From Paenibacillus_L residui (GTDB taxonomy: Bacteria > Bacillota > Bacilli > Paenibacillales > NBRC-103111): DNA of 64,000 nt. Positions within the stretch are counted from its first letter, which is position 1, and every line of letters begins with the position of its first letter. The position numbers and the translations under genes were made by a program. Location: positions 30,367 to 94,366 of the forward strand of contig NZ_JBHTIU010000048.1 of NCBI RefSeq assembly GCF_042677205.1. Direction: 5' to 3'. The notes beneath the pieces were generated by a model that made no database searches, was not told the origin of the DNA, and saw only the letters and a program-made list of their open reading frames with translations. Below are positions 24,985-34,051 of this stretch, piece after piece.

Positions 24985-26211
24985 ATGAATGATCATGAGC
25001 AATTTACTGTCGTGCCCGACGGCGGCCTGACGACGCCCGCGGGTTTTCGGGCAGGCGGCCTTCATTGCGGGCTGAAGAAGGTGGAACGCTACGACTTGGG
25101 TGCGGTCGTTTGCGAGGTACCGGCGGCTGCGGCCGCGGTTTACACGCTTAACGCTTTTCAGGCGGCACCGCTTAAGGTAACCCGGGAGAGCCTGGCTGCC
25201 GGAGGCAAGCTGCAGGCTGTCGTTGTCAACAGCGGTAACGCTAACGCATGCACGGGCAAGCAAGGAGAAGAGGATGCCCGAACTATGCGTGCGGCCGCGG
25301 CCCAAGCGTTCGGCGTGGAGGAGCATCTTGTCGGGGTCGCCTCCACCGGCGTTATCGGCGAGCTGCTGCCGATGGATAAATTGGGTGCGGGCATCGCCCG
25401 ACTTCCGGAGCGGGTAAAGCTTGACGGCAGCGACGATTTCTGCCAGGCCATTCTGACGACCGATCTGGTTCAGAAGATGATCTGCGTCAAGGTTACAGTG
25501 GATGGACGTCCGGTTTATATCGCCGGAGCGGCTAAAGGTTCGGGGATGATACATCCGAACATGGCCACGATGCTCGGGTTTATTACGACCGATGCGAATA
25601 TCGATGCGGATCCATTGCAGAAGCTGCTCAGCGGGGTGACGGATTCTACGTTCAACATGATTACGGTGGACGGGGATACGAGCACGAACGACATGGTCGT
25701 GGCCATGGCAAGCGGATTGTCCGGCAGTGCAAAGCTGGCGCCGGGCCATCCGGACTGGGAAGCCTTCGCGGCAGGCTTCCGGCATGTGAGCGAATATTTG
25801 GCGAAGGCAATTGCCCGGGACGGAGAAGGAGCGACCAAGCTGGTCGAGGTGCAGGTGAACGGAGCGGCCTCGATAGAGGCGGCGCGGGCTATCGCCAAGA
25901 CCATCGTGGGATCGAGCCTCGTCAAGTCTGCCTGTTTCGGGGCCGATGCGAACTGGGGACGGATTATTGCAGCCGCCGGCCGAGCCGGTCAGCCGATCAA
26001 CACGGAGACGGTCGATATACGCATTGGCGACATATCGGTGCTTGAGCAATCGCGACCCGTGAAATTCGATGAGGAGCGGGCTGCCGAGTATTTAAAGGGC
26101 GATCTGGTAGGGATCCATGTCGATCTTCATATGGGAACACATCAGGCTACGGCCTGGGGCTGTGATTTAACCTATGATTACGTGCGGATTAATGCGGCTT
26201 ATCGGACTTAA
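24985..26211 (+). CDS. argJ: ArgJ, ornithine acetyltransferase / N-acetylglutamate synthase
   Basis: Protein of 408 residues. It moves the acetyl group from N-acetylornithine to glutamate, making the pathway cyclic, so a separate argE is not needed. The precursor cleaves itself before the threonine in HPNMATMLGF; KGSGMIHPNMATML (about residues 178-191) marks that site. SNANACTGKQGEEDA and GDTSTNDMV are further family blocks. Bifunctional (with argA-type activity) versus monofunctional cannot be decided from sequence alone. It is GC-richer than its neighbours. Confidence 0.96.
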   Translation: MNDHEQFTVVPDGGLTTPAGFRAGGLHCGLKKVERYDLGAVVCEVPAAAAAVYTLNAFQAAPLKVTRESLAAGGKLQAVVVNSGNANACTGKQGEEDARTMRAAAAQAFGVEEHLVGVASTGVIGELLPMDKLGAGIARLPERVKLDGSDDFCQAILTTDLVQKMICVKVTVDGRPVYIAGAAKGSGMIHPNMATMLGFITTDANIDADPLQKLLSGVTDSTFNMITVDGDTSTNDMVVAMASGLSGSAKLAPGHPDWEAFAAGFRHVSEYLAKAIARDGEGATKLVEVQVNGAASIEAARAIAKTIVGSSLVKSACFGADANWGRIIAAAGRAGQPINTETVDIRIGDISVLEQSRPVKFDEERAAEYLKGDLVGIHVDLHMGTHQATAWGCDLTYDYVRINAAYRT

Positions 26212-26407
26212 TAAGGCATTTATTAACTTTAATAGATATATAGGCAAGAAAGCAGTCTGGACGCCAATATTCAATGAAGTCAAGAACGTGAGGGATAGGT
26301 GTCCACTGCTCCTGCAAGGGTCGTTTTCATCCTGAAGGATGAAGGATTCAGAATAACGCTACGACATAACTTGTGTTGATAGCAGCGTGAGGAAAGCAGG
26401 TGGAGTT

Positions 26408-27205
26408 ATGAGTTACCATTGTTTTGTTATTAAATGCGGAGGCAGCACTCTGGCGGCTCTTCCGTCTTCTTTCTTTGACGACATGAGGAAGCTGCAGCAG
26501 GAAGGAGCTATCCCGGTCATCGTACACGGCGGCGGACCGGCTATTTCCAGCACACTTGAGCAATTGGGCATTGAATCCGTGTTCGTTAACGGTCTGCGCA
26601 AAACAAGCGAAGAGGTGCTGGATGTCGTTGAGATGGTGCTTGCCGGACGGATTAATAAAGAAATTGTACGTAAAATCCAAGAATCGGGGGCTAAAGCCCT
26701 TGGTTTGTCCGGAGTCGATGGCCAACTGATTCAAGCCAAACCGGTGGATAACACGGAAGAGGTCGGCTGGGTCGGGGACGTTACGGCCGTCAATGCTGAA
26801 TTGATCCAGGGGATTGTCTCCATGGGGTATATTCCGGTCATTGCTCCGATAGGAATCGGCGAGGACGGAAGCCAGCGGTTTAATATTAATGCGGATACGG
26901 CTGCAGGGGCGGTCGCTTCCCGAGTCGGAGTGGAGCGTATGATCGTTGTTACCGACGTGCCGGGGGTTATGAAAACCGTTGACGGAGAAAAGAAGGTTCT
27001 GCCATCTGTAACCGTGCAGGAAATCGATCAAATGATCGAGAGCGGGGAAATCTACGGCGGAATGATTCCGAAGGTTCGGGCGGCTGTGCAGTGCATACAG
27101 GGGCAGGTACGGGAAGTCGTCATTGTCGACGGCACGGTGCCGGAAGTGCTGAGCAAAGTCATACAAGGCGAAGCCATCGGGACGAGGATTGTTAAGGAAG
27201 CATGA
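26408..27205 (+). CDS. argB: N-acetylglutamate kinase
   Basis: Protein of 265 residues that phosphorylates N-acetylglutamate. Amino acid kinase fold with VIKCGGSTL at the N-terminus, VHGGGPAIS and FNINADTAAGAVA. I chose ATG 26408, preceded by AGGTGGAG, since the family begins a few residues before the KCGG motif; the longer frame from 26387 is rejected. The 196-nt space after argJ contains a perfect TTCATCC/GGATGAA hairpin (26328-26345 region) but no clear promoter. Confidence 0.95.
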   Translation: MSYHCFVIKCGGSTLAALPSSFFDDMRKLQQEGAIPVIVHGGGPAISSTLEQLGIESVFVNGLRKTSEEVLDVVEMVLAGRINKEIVRKIQESGAKALGLSGVDGQLIQAKPVDNTEEVGWVGDVTAVNAELIQGIVSMGYIPVIAPIGIGEDGSQRFNINADTAAGAVASRVGVERMIVVTDVPGVMKTVDGEKKVLPSVTVQEIDQMIESGEIYGGMIPKVRAAVQCIQGQVREVVIVDGTVPEVLSKVIQGEAIGTRIVKEA

Positions 27206-27289
27206 TCGTTATTTAACTAAAAATGGGAAATCCAGACTAAGTTCTGGATGAACATAATATATGCATTTTTAGACGGGAGGGAACAAACG

Positions 27290-28486
27290 ATGGGGGAAGC
27301 AAGCAATAAGAGCTCTTTATTTCCAACCTATGCCCGGTATCCGATAACCTTGGTTAAGGGAGAGGGCAGCCGGCTTTGGGATGATACGGGCAAATGTTAT
27401 TTGGATTTGATGAGCGGTTTAGCCGTCACCAGCCTGGGGCATTCTCCCGCCCAAGTGAAGAAGAAGCTTGTAGCGCAGTTGGATGACTTATGGCATGTCA
27501 GTAATTTATTTCATATTCCTAATCAGGAGAAGCTTGCTAAGCTGCTGACAGATGTAAGCTGTGCGGATGCCGTCTTCTTCTGCAACAGCGGAGCGGAAGC
27601 TAATGAAGCGGCGATCAAGCTGGCGCGCAGATATCATCAGAAGGTGCTCGGAACCGGACGGTACGAGATCATCACCTTCAGACAGTCCTTTCATGGCCGG
27701 ACCTTGGCTACATTGACCGCAACCGGTCAGGAGAAAGTGCAGGAGGGGTTCCAGCCTCTTCCTCAAGGCTTTGTTTATGCACCGTTTAACGATGCATCTG
27801 CGCTATCCGGTTACATTACCGACAAGACGTGTGCTATCATGCTGGAGATGGTTCAGGCTGAGGGCGGGGTACGGATAGCGGAGCCCGAATTTGTTCAAGA
27901 AGTGGCCAGATTGTGCAAGGAGCACAACCTGCTGCTCATCGTTGATGAGATCCAAACCGGAATGGGCCGCACAGGGAAATGGTTCGCCCATGAGCATTAC
28001 GGAATTGAACCGGATATCTTTACCTTAGCGAAGGCTCTGGGCAGCGGCTTCCCAATAGGGGCCATGCTCGGCAAGGAGAAGCTGAAGGAGGCCTTCGGCG
28101 CAGGAAGCCATGGATCTACCTTCGGAGGAACGCCTATAGCTACGGCCGCAGGGATAGCTACCGTAGAGACGCTTCTGGAAGGCAAGCTGTCCGAGCGGGC
28201 AGCGGAAATGGGACAATACGCCATGAACCGGCTGAGGGAAGAGTTGAACGGTCATCCTTTGGTTAAGGAAGTCCGCGGTCTCGGGCTGTTGATCGGTATC
28301 GAATGTCACGAGCCGGTAGCCGACATCTTGGCGAAGATTCATGAGCAAGGGGTACTGGTAGTATCGGCGGGCCCCAATGTTATTCGTCTGCTTCCGAGCC
28401 TGCTGGTTACGAAGGAAGAGCTCGATGAAGGCATTGCCGTCATCAGCAAGGTGATGGCCGGCTATTCGCTCGCCGTTAAAGAGTGA
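27290..28486 (+). CDS. argD: acetylornithine aminotransferase
   Basis: Protein of 398 residues. PLP-dependent class III aminotransferase converting N-acetylglutamate semialdehyde to N-acetylornithine. Visible are FFCNSGAEANEAAIKLAR (PLP phosphate site), IVDEIQTGMGRTG (the Asp that contacts the pyridine) and the Schiff-base lysine in TLAKALGSGFPIGAM (about residue 250). The start at 27290 has GGGAGGG at proper spacing; an in-frame ATG at 27248 is not used by this logic. Confidence 0.96.
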   Translation: MGEASNKSSLFPTYARYPITLVKGEGSRLWDDTGKCYLDLMSGLAVTSLGHSPAQVKKKLVAQLDDLWHVSNLFHIPNQEKLAKLLTDVSCADAVFFCNSGAEANEAAIKLARRYHQKVLGTGRYEIITFRQSFHGRTLATLTATGQEKVQEGFQPLPQGFVYAPFNDASALSGYITDKTCAIMLEMVQAEGGVRIAEPEFVQEVARLCKEHNLLLIVDEIQTGMGRTGKWFAHEHYGIEPDIFTLAKALGSGFPIGAMLGKEKLKEAFGAGSHGSTFGGTPIATAAGIATVETLLEGKLSERAAEMGQYAMNRLREELNGHPLVKEVRGLGLLIGIECHEPVADILAKIHEQGVLVVSAGPNVIRLLPSLLVTKEELDEGIAVISKVMAGYSLAVKE

Positions 28487-28603
28487 GAAACGATTACTAA
28501 ATAATTATTTGTGCTTTGAGGCGCTGTCAATAGATCGGCATGAACATTTCCTTTTGAACTGCCGAAACTATTTTGAAGGAATCAACTTGAAAGGAGCGAT
28601 GAC

Positions 28604-29560
28604 ATGACAAATTTAACATCATCCGAAAATGGGCTGAATTTGAAGGGAAGAGACTTTCTCGGGTTAGCCGATTACACCACAGAAGAAATCCAATACTTGA
28701 TCGACTTGGCCGTAGAGCTGAAACGGAAAAATAAAGAGGGAGAAGTTTATCAGCCGCTCAAAGGAAAAACTTTGGGCATGATCTTCGAAAAATCCTCGAC
28801 CCGTACGCGGGTATCGTTCGAGGTGGGGATGTACCAGCTTGGCGGGCACGCACTATTCCTGAGCCGCAATGATTTGCAGATCGGCCGCGGGGAAACAATC
28901 TGGGACACGGCTCAGACCCTGTCCCGTTATCTGGACGGCATTATGTTCCGCACGTTTGCACACCGGACTGTTATTGAGTTGGCTAGAGGGGCTACCATCC
29001 CGGTTATTAACGGTTTGTCCGATCTGTCCCATCCTTGCCAGGCGCTGGCTGACTACCAGACCATCTTCGAGAAGAAGGGCAAGCTTCAGGGGCTTAAGCT
29101 GGCTTATATCGGCGATGGCAACAATATGGCCCACTCTCTGATGGTGGGAGGCTGTAAACTGGGACTGGACGTCTCTGTGGCTTCTCCGGAAGGCTATGGA
29201 CCCGATCGCGAAATGGTTGATGTCTCCAGGGAAATCGCTGCGCAAACCGGCTCCAAGCTGGAAATTGTGACCGATCCGAAAGAAGCGGTAGCGGATGCGG
29301 ACATCATATATACAGATGTATGGGCGAGCATGGGGCAAGAAGAGGAGCAGGCTCAACGAGTCGCCGCTTTCAGCCAATATCAGGTTAATGAGGAACTGGT
29401 TAAGTACGCGAAGCCGGATTACCTATTCATGCATTGCCTGCCGGCTCATCGTGGCGAAGAGGTTAGTGAAGGCATCATAGACGGAAATCATTCCATCGTA
29501 TTCGATCAGGCGGAAAACCGGCTGCATGCGCAGAAGGCAATTATGGCCGCCATTATGTAG
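28604..29560 (+). CDS. argF: ornithine carbamoyltransferase
   Basis: Protein of 318 residues. It condenses ornithine and carbamoyl phosphate to citrulline. The carbamoyl phosphate loop SSTRTRVSFE (about residue 66), HPCQALADYQT and the ornithine-binding HCLPAHRGEEV are intact. AAAGGAGCG precedes the ATG. The carbamoyl phosphate synthase genes usual in some arg operons are not in this cluster. Confidence 0.97.
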   Translation: MTNLTSSENGLNLKGRDFLGLADYTTEEIQYLIDLAVELKRKNKEGEVYQPLKGKTLGMIFEKSSTRTRVSFEVGMYQLGGHALFLSRNDLQIGRGETIWDTAQTLSRYLDGIMFRTFAHRTVIELARGATIPVINGLSDLSHPCQALADYQTIFEKKGKLQGLKLAYIGDGNNMAHSLMVGGCKLGLDVSVASPEGYGPDREMVDVSREIAAQTGSKLEIVTDPKEAVADADIIYTDVWASMGQEEEQAQRVAAFSQYQVNEELVKYAKPDYLFMHCLPAHRGEEVSEGIIDGNHSIVFDQAENRLHAQKAIMAAIM

Positions 29561-29634
29561 CTCACGGACCCATGTGCTTAAGGCAGCAAAGCTTAGGCAC
29601 CATGCGAACAAGTATAGAGAAGGGTGAAATAGTC

Positions 29635-30873
29635 ATGGCAAAAGATAAAATTGTTCTCGCCTATTCCGGCGGATTGGATACTTCTGTAATTCTGGCATGG
29701 TTGAAGGAAACCTATGATGCGGAGATTATCGCGTTCACGGCGGATATCGGACAGAAGGACGAGTTGGACGGACTGGAGGAAAAAGCACTGCGGACCGGGG
29801 CATCGAAAGTGTATATCGATGATTTGCGCGACGAGTTTGCCCGTGACTTTATCTTCCCGATGTTTCAGGCAGGTGCTTTGTACGAAGGTCAGTATTTGCT
29901 GGGCACCAGCATCGCACGCCCCCTTATCGCTAAGCGGATGGTGGAGATCGCCAGAGCGGAAGGAGCGACGGCTATCGCTCATGGTGCTACGGGCAAGGGG
30001 AATGACCAGGTCCGCTTCGAGCTGGCAGCCGCGGCGTTGGCTCCTGAAATTTCCGTGATCGCTCCGTGGCGTCTTGAGTCGTTCCGTGAGCAATTCCCGG
30101 GACGCGCCGAAATGATCGCGTATGCGGAGAAGCACGGCATTCCGGTGCAGGCGACGGCTTCCAAGCCTTATTCAACGGATCGCAATTTGCTTCATATCAG
30201 CTTTGAGAGCGGCATGCTGGAAGACCCTTGGTTTGACGCAAGCGCCGATTCTTGCAAAGATATGTACGTATTAAGCGTATCTCCGGAGGACGCTCCCGAC
30301 ACCCCGGAATACCTGGAGCTGGAGTTTGAACAGGGGAACTGCGTCGCTCTGAACGGGAAGAAAATGACTCCGCTTGAAGTTATGGATACCTTGAACGAGC
30401 TCGGCGGCAAGCATGGAATTGGCCGCGTCGATATGGTCGAGAACCGGTTCGTCGGCATGAAAAGCCGCGGCGTTTACGAGACCCCGGGCGGAACGATCTT
30501 ATTCCATGCCCACCGCAAAATGGAGTCTCTGACAATGGACCGGGACGTTATGCATCTGCGTGATTCCTTGATTTCCAAGTACAGCACTTTGGTCTATAAC
30601 GGATTCTGGTTTGCTCCGGAGCGGCTTGCGCTTCAGGCATTGGTGACGGAAAGCCAGAAGAATGTAACGGGTACCGTGCGCATCAAGCTGTATAAAGGCA
30701 ACGTCATTGCCGCTGGAGTGAAGAGCCCGGTGAGCCTGTACAATCCGGATATTGCAACGATGGAGGCGGATCCGACCCAAGCCTACAATCAGTCGGATGC
30801 CACCGGATTTATTCACCTGAACGCACTGCGTTTGAAGGTAGGTTCGGGTGTCGAGCAGAGCAAGCAGAAATAG
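29635..30873 (+). CDS. argG: argininosuccinate synthase
   Basis: Protein of 412 residues. ATP-dependent joining of citrulline and aspartate. The N-terminal AYSGGLDTSVILAWL is the ATP pyrophosphatase P-loop; HGATGKGNDQVRFELA is a second conserved block. The ATG at 29635 (MAKDKIVLAYSGG) has AGAAGGGTG upstream; the in-frame start at 29572 would add 21 residues not typical of the family. A GC-rich hairpin lies between this gene and argH. Confidence 0.97.
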   Translation: MAKDKIVLAYSGGLDTSVILAWLKETYDAEIIAFTADIGQKDELDGLEEKALRTGASKVYIDDLRDEFARDFIFPMFQAGALYEGQYLLGTSIARPLIAKRMVEIARAEGATAIAHGATGKGNDQVRFELAAAALAPEISVIAPWRLESFREQFPGRAEMIAYAEKHGIPVQATASKPYSTDRNLLHISFESGMLEDPWFDASADSCKDMYVLSVSPEDAPDTPEYLELEFEQGNCVALNGKKMTPLEVMDTLNELGGKHGIGRVDMVENRFVGMKSRGVYETPGGTILFHAHRKMESLTMDRDVMHLRDSLISKYSTLVYNGFWFAPERLALQALVTESQKNVTGTVRIKLYKGNVIAAGVKSPVSLYNPDIATMEADPTQAYNQSDATGFIHLNALRLKVGSGVEQSKQK

Positions 30874-30881
30874 GAAAACAG

Positions 30882-30905
30882 CGGGCCGCCTGGTGCGGCT
30901 CGCTT
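30882..30905 (+). other. GC-rich hairpin between argG and argH
   Basis: AGCGGGCCGC, loop CTGGT, GCGGCTCGCT. No T run follows, so it is not a classical terminator. It could be an mRNA stability or processing element that changes the ratio of ArgG to ArgH. Confidence 0.5.
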
Positions 30906-30927
30906 GTTGATGGAAAGGGGAAGTACA

Positions 30928-32337
30928 GTGTCAAAATTATGGGGTGGCCGGTTCACCAAAAAAACGGATCAGCTCGTCGAAGAGTATACCGCTTCGATTC
31001 TATTTGATAAAGAGCTTGCGGAAGAAGACATTCAAGGCAGCCTTGCCCATATTGCCATGCTGGCCAAGTGCGGCATCGTTCCGGAGGCCGATGCCGAGCG
31101 GATCAAGGAAGGACTGCTCAAGGTTCAGGAGCGGATTCAGCGCGGTGAGATGGAATTTTCGGTGAGTGACGAAGATATCCATATGAACATTGAGAAGGCC
31201 TTGATCGAGGAAATCGGTCCTGTAGGAGGCAAGCTGCATACAGGCCGCAGCCGGAACGATCAGGTAGCTACGGATATGCATCTGTACCTGCGCAGAAGAG
31301 TAGTGGAATTTGTCGGCATGCTGCATAAGCTTCAATTAGCCTTATTGGAACAGGCCAAGGCCAACCTGGACACAATCATTCCGGGCTATACCCATTTGCA
31401 AAGGGCCCAGCCGATCCTGTTCGCCCATCATCTGATGGCTTATGTGTCCATGTTTCAACGGGATATCGAACGGCTTCAGGACAGCTACAAACGGATTAAT
31501 GTTCTCCCGCTCGGGGCAGGAGCATTAGCCGGTACGACTTTCCCGATCGACCGCCATTTCGTGGCCGAACAGCTTGGCTTTGACCGCGTATATGAAAACA
31601 GCCTGGATGCGGTCAGCGACCGGGATTTCATTATCGAATTTCTGTCCAATGCTTCTATGATAATGATGCACTTGTCCCGTCTGTGCGAGGAGATGGTGAT
31701 GTGGTCCAGCACCGAGTTTGCCTTTATCGAGCTGGATGATGCCTTCTGCACCGGCAGCAGCATCATGCCGCAGAAGAAGAATCCGGACGTGGCCGAATTG
31801 GTAAGGGGCAAGACCGGACGGGTCTACGGCAATCTTGTCGGCTTGCTGACGGTCCTCAAGGCGCTTCCGTTAGCCTATAACAAGGACATGCAGGAAGATA
31901 AGGAAGGAATGTTCGATACCGTCAAGACGCTGCAGGGGGCCTTGCAATTATTCGCCCCTATGGTTTCGACCATGAAGGTAAACCGGGACCGAATGAGACA
32001 AGCAGTCAATCAGGATTTCTCCAATGCGACCGATATTGCCGATTACCTGGTGAATAAAGGGATTCCATTCCGTCAAGCCCATGAAATTATCGGGAAGACA
32101 GTGCTTTACTGCATTCAGAACAAAAAATATTTGCTTGACCTGACTTTGGACGAGTTCAAGCAGTTTTCCGAGCTGTTCGACGACAATATTTATCAGGTGC
32201 TGCAGCCGGAACAGGTGGTCAATGCCCGCAACGTCTACGGAGGAACAGCCTCCGAGCAAGTAGCGCAAGCGATTGGCCGGGCGGAGGAAGCCGTCGGGAA
32301 GACGGAAGAATGGGTTCAGACCCATCTGGATAAATAG
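30928..32337 (+). CDS. argH: argininosuccinate lyase
   Basis: Protein of 469 residues. It splits argininosuccinate into arginine and fumarate, the last step. The signature GSSIMPQKKNPD (about residues 278-289) contains the catalytic serine loop; TGRSRNDQVATDMHL is also conserved. The GTG start at 30928 (MSKLWGGRFTKKTD) has GAAAGGGG upstream; earlier in-frame TTG/ATG codons would extend the protein by eight residues. A strong bidirectional hairpin follows at 32354. Confidence 0.97.
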   Translation: MSKLWGGRFTKKTDQLVEEYTASILFDKELAEEDIQGSLAHIAMLAKCGIVPEADAERIKEGLLKVQERIQRGEMEFSVSDEDIHMNIEKALIEEIGPVGGKLHTGRSRNDQVATDMHLYLRRRVVEFVGMLHKLQLALLEQAKANLDTIIPGYTHLQRAQPILFAHHLMAYVSMFQRDIERLQDSYKRINVLPLGAGALAGTTFPIDRHFVAEQLGFDRVYENSLDAVSDRDFIIEFLSNASMIMMHLSRLCEEMVMWSSTEFAFIELDDAFCTGSSIMPQKKNPDVAELVRGKTGRVYGNLVGLLTVLKALPLAYNKDMQEDKEGMFDTVKTLQGALQLFAPMVSTMKVNRDRMRQAVNQDFSNATDIADYLVNKGIPFRQAHEIIGKTVLYCIQNKKYLLDLTLDEFKQFSELFDDNIYQVLQPEQVVNARNVYGGTASEQVAQAIGRAEEAVGKTEEWVQTHLDK

Positions 32338-32353
32338 CAAGCAACCATTCATA

Positions 32354-32391
32354 AACAAGCCCCCCTGCTGTGAACAGCAAGGGGGCTTGTT
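32354..32391. terminator. bidirectional terminator between argH and the DUF4097 gene
   Basis: Stem AACAAGCCCCCCTGCTG / CAGCAAGGGGGCTTGTT with loop TGAA and one mismatch. The T tail is short on both strands, but the stem is very stable and the genes converge here. Confidence 0.75.
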
Positions 32392-32423
32392 AGGTAAGTA
32401 TTCGAACGGCGCGCAAGATTCCA

Positions 32424-33362
32424 TTACTTGGATAGAACGCTTATACTGCCGATCTCCGTATTTATTTTCACGGATGGACCATTATTCCCGTAGGATCCTT
32501 TCCAGTAGGTGCGGCGGCGTTCTTCCTCTGTCATCCCAGGGAGGTTGGTATGGATACTGCCCATACTGGTTGTAAGCTCCATCGTCATAGGTGCCACTTC
32601 GCTGACGATTAACTCGACCTTGCCAATTTCGTTTTTGATGTTCAACGGATGGAGAATGGAGGACTGTTCAACGGAGATACTTCCTATATCGCTGCTAACG
32701 TTAATCTCCGCATCAATTTCCTTTAACTGAATGCTGCCTATATTGGTATTAACCTCCAACTTCTTTCCAACATAATCATTCAGGTGAACGGAGCCTGCAT
32801 CGCTTCGGATATGAAGCTTATCAGCTTTCATTCCTCCCAAAGCAATACTCCCCATATCGGACTGCAGTCTGACTTCGGAGAAAACTTTATCAGGCAGCGC
32901 TACCTCCACGGTCATCGTCAGAGACTGATTATTATTGTTCTGAAGCAAATCCTGAATCCGATCGAGGCCAAACCCTGTCTGTTCGGGATGGAGGACCTCT
33001 ACACTTAAATGATCACCCCGCTGCTCAGCTTTGATTTCAGGCTTATATTTATCGGAAGACTGGCTGGTCAAACGGACAGTAATCGTATCGGACGGGCTGG
33101 TAACAAACTGAAGCTTGGCCAAATCGGTCCTTAGGGAAAAGCGGGAAATGTCAGACGAATCGAACGTCTGCTCCTCCTCGGAGCTCTCGGACGTTAACGG
33201 TTTCCAGCCATCAGCCGAATCCCGGGTCTGGCCAAATTCCGTACTAATGGCATGGGTGCTTGCTCCCCGCTTCCAGACATAGGTAGCGGCAAAGCCGATG
33301 GAACCAATCAGGAAGCATGCAAATGAAAAGAGGGCGAGAAAGGCGATTGCTTTACGTTTCAA
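32424..33362 (-). CDS. DUF4097 family beta-helix membrane-anchored protein
   Basis: Protein of 312 residues. One hydrophobic segment near the N-terminus (AFLALFSFACFLIGSIGFAATYV) works as a signal or anchor. The rest is a repetitive beta-strand domain of the DUF4097 type, with repeated phrases such as SDMGSIALGGMKADKLHIRSD, TNIGSIQLKEIDAEINVS and SDIGSISVEQS. Such proteins are found in cell-envelope stress loci and are often paired with a DUF1700 protein, as here (4 nt apart). Molecular function is unknown. Confidence 0.82.
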   Translation of the reverse strand: MKRKAIAFLALFSFACFLIGSIGFAATYVWKRGASTHAISTEFGQTRDSADGWKPLTSESSEEEQTFDSSDISRFSLRTDLAKLQFVTSPSDTITVRLTSQSSDKYKPEIKAEQRGDHLSVEVLHPEQTGFGLDRIQDLLQNNNNQSLTMTVEVALPDKVFSEVRLQSDMGSIALGGMKADKLHIRSDAGSVHLNDYVGKKLEVNTNIGSIQLKEIDAEINVSSDIGSISVEQSSILHPLNIKNEIGKVELIVSEVAPMTMELTTSMGSIHTNLPGMTEEERRRTYWKGSYGNNGPSVKINTEIGSISVLSK

Positions 33363-33365
33363 GAC

Positions 33366-33902
33366 TTATTCCCCCTTTATCAGATTAACGTTAATTTGGA
33401 TATATTTCCGTACGGCAATGAAGTACCACTTGACGGAATACCATGACGCGATGCCCGTAAGCATGCCCAGACCGAACACGGCCATAGTTAAGAACAGCTT
33501 GTGAATAAAAAGAATATCCCCATAGGGGAACCACCAAATGAACAGCGGCAGAGCCAGCAGGACGAACGTCATGATGCAGAAGGCTAACAGTAATGCGCTA
33601 ATGGCCAGAAACGGCGGCAGAACAATAATCAGATTAAATAATCCGAGAGCTACGCTGGCTATCAACGGCCGAATCCCTTGGTGCGAGCTATCGATAGCTG
33701 GATGCGGATAAACAGCTAGATGGTCATGGGGGGGATGATCCGAAGCGAATCCCAGATAAGCGGTTACCTCGCGTTCATCCTTGCCATTCTCGGCGGCCGT
33801 CCGAAACAGGTCTTCATACACTTGCAGAATTTGTCGCCGTTCCTGTTCCGGCAAGCCCTTCAGCTTATATTCAAGGTCTCGGAAGAAATCTTCCTTGGAC
33901 AT
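33366..33902 (-). CDS. DUF1700/HAAS domain membrane protein
   Basis: Protein of 178 residues. The N-terminal HAAS-type helical domain (MSKEDFFRDLEYKLKGLPEQERRQIL, residues about 1-60) is followed by three hydrophobic segments (about 80-165). I chose the ATG at 33902 because AGAGGTGAG lies 6 nt upstream; the frame is open 8 codons further. DUF1700 genes commonly follow a PadR repressor; none is present here. Just upstream is a 14-bp palindrome, AAGTCATATGACTT, that may be an operator. Confidence 0.82.
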   Translation of the reverse strand: MSKEDFFRDLEYKLKGLPEQERRQILQVYEDLFRTAAENGKDEREVTAYLGFASDHPPHDHLAVYPHPAIDSSHQGIRPLIASVALGLFNLIIVLPPFLAISALLLAFCIMTFVLLALPLFIWWFPYGDILFIHKLFLTMAVFGLGMLTGIASWYSVKWYFIAVRKYIQINVNLIKGE

Positions 33903-33974
33903 CGGTTGCTCACCTCTTTGTTCCATTTCACTAAACTTAGATTACTAGAAGAAGATAGCGCTGCCAAGTCACCG

Positions 33975-33988
33975 AAGTCATATGACTT
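33975..33988. promoter_or_regulatory. 14-bp palindrome upstream of the DUF1700 gene
   Basis: AAGTCATATGACTT is a perfect inverted repeat 73-86 nt upstream of the DUF1700 start, with further AAGTCA half-sites next to it. It is a candidate operator for an unlinked regulator. Confidence 0.4.
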
Positions 33989-33994
33989 GTCATA

Positions 33995-34031
33995 AATAAA
34001 AGACCCTGGTCCAATGTAATTGGACCAGGGC
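33995..34031 (-). terminator. terminator of the VanW-family gene
   Basis: Stem CCCTGGTCCAAT / ATTGGACCAGGG with a 3-nt loop. On the minus strand it is followed by TCTTTTATTT. It lies 20 nt after the stop of the VanW gene. Confidence 0.85.
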
Positions 34032-34051
34032 CAGCTTTGCCTTCCTGGATA

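Noticed and set aside
24943..26049. Long minus-strand ORF opposite argJ (and similar ones opposite prfB 21613-22671 and the FG-GAP gene 53811-54812)
   Set aside because: They mirror the codon pattern of real genes on the other strand, lack ribosome sites and show no recognisable domain.
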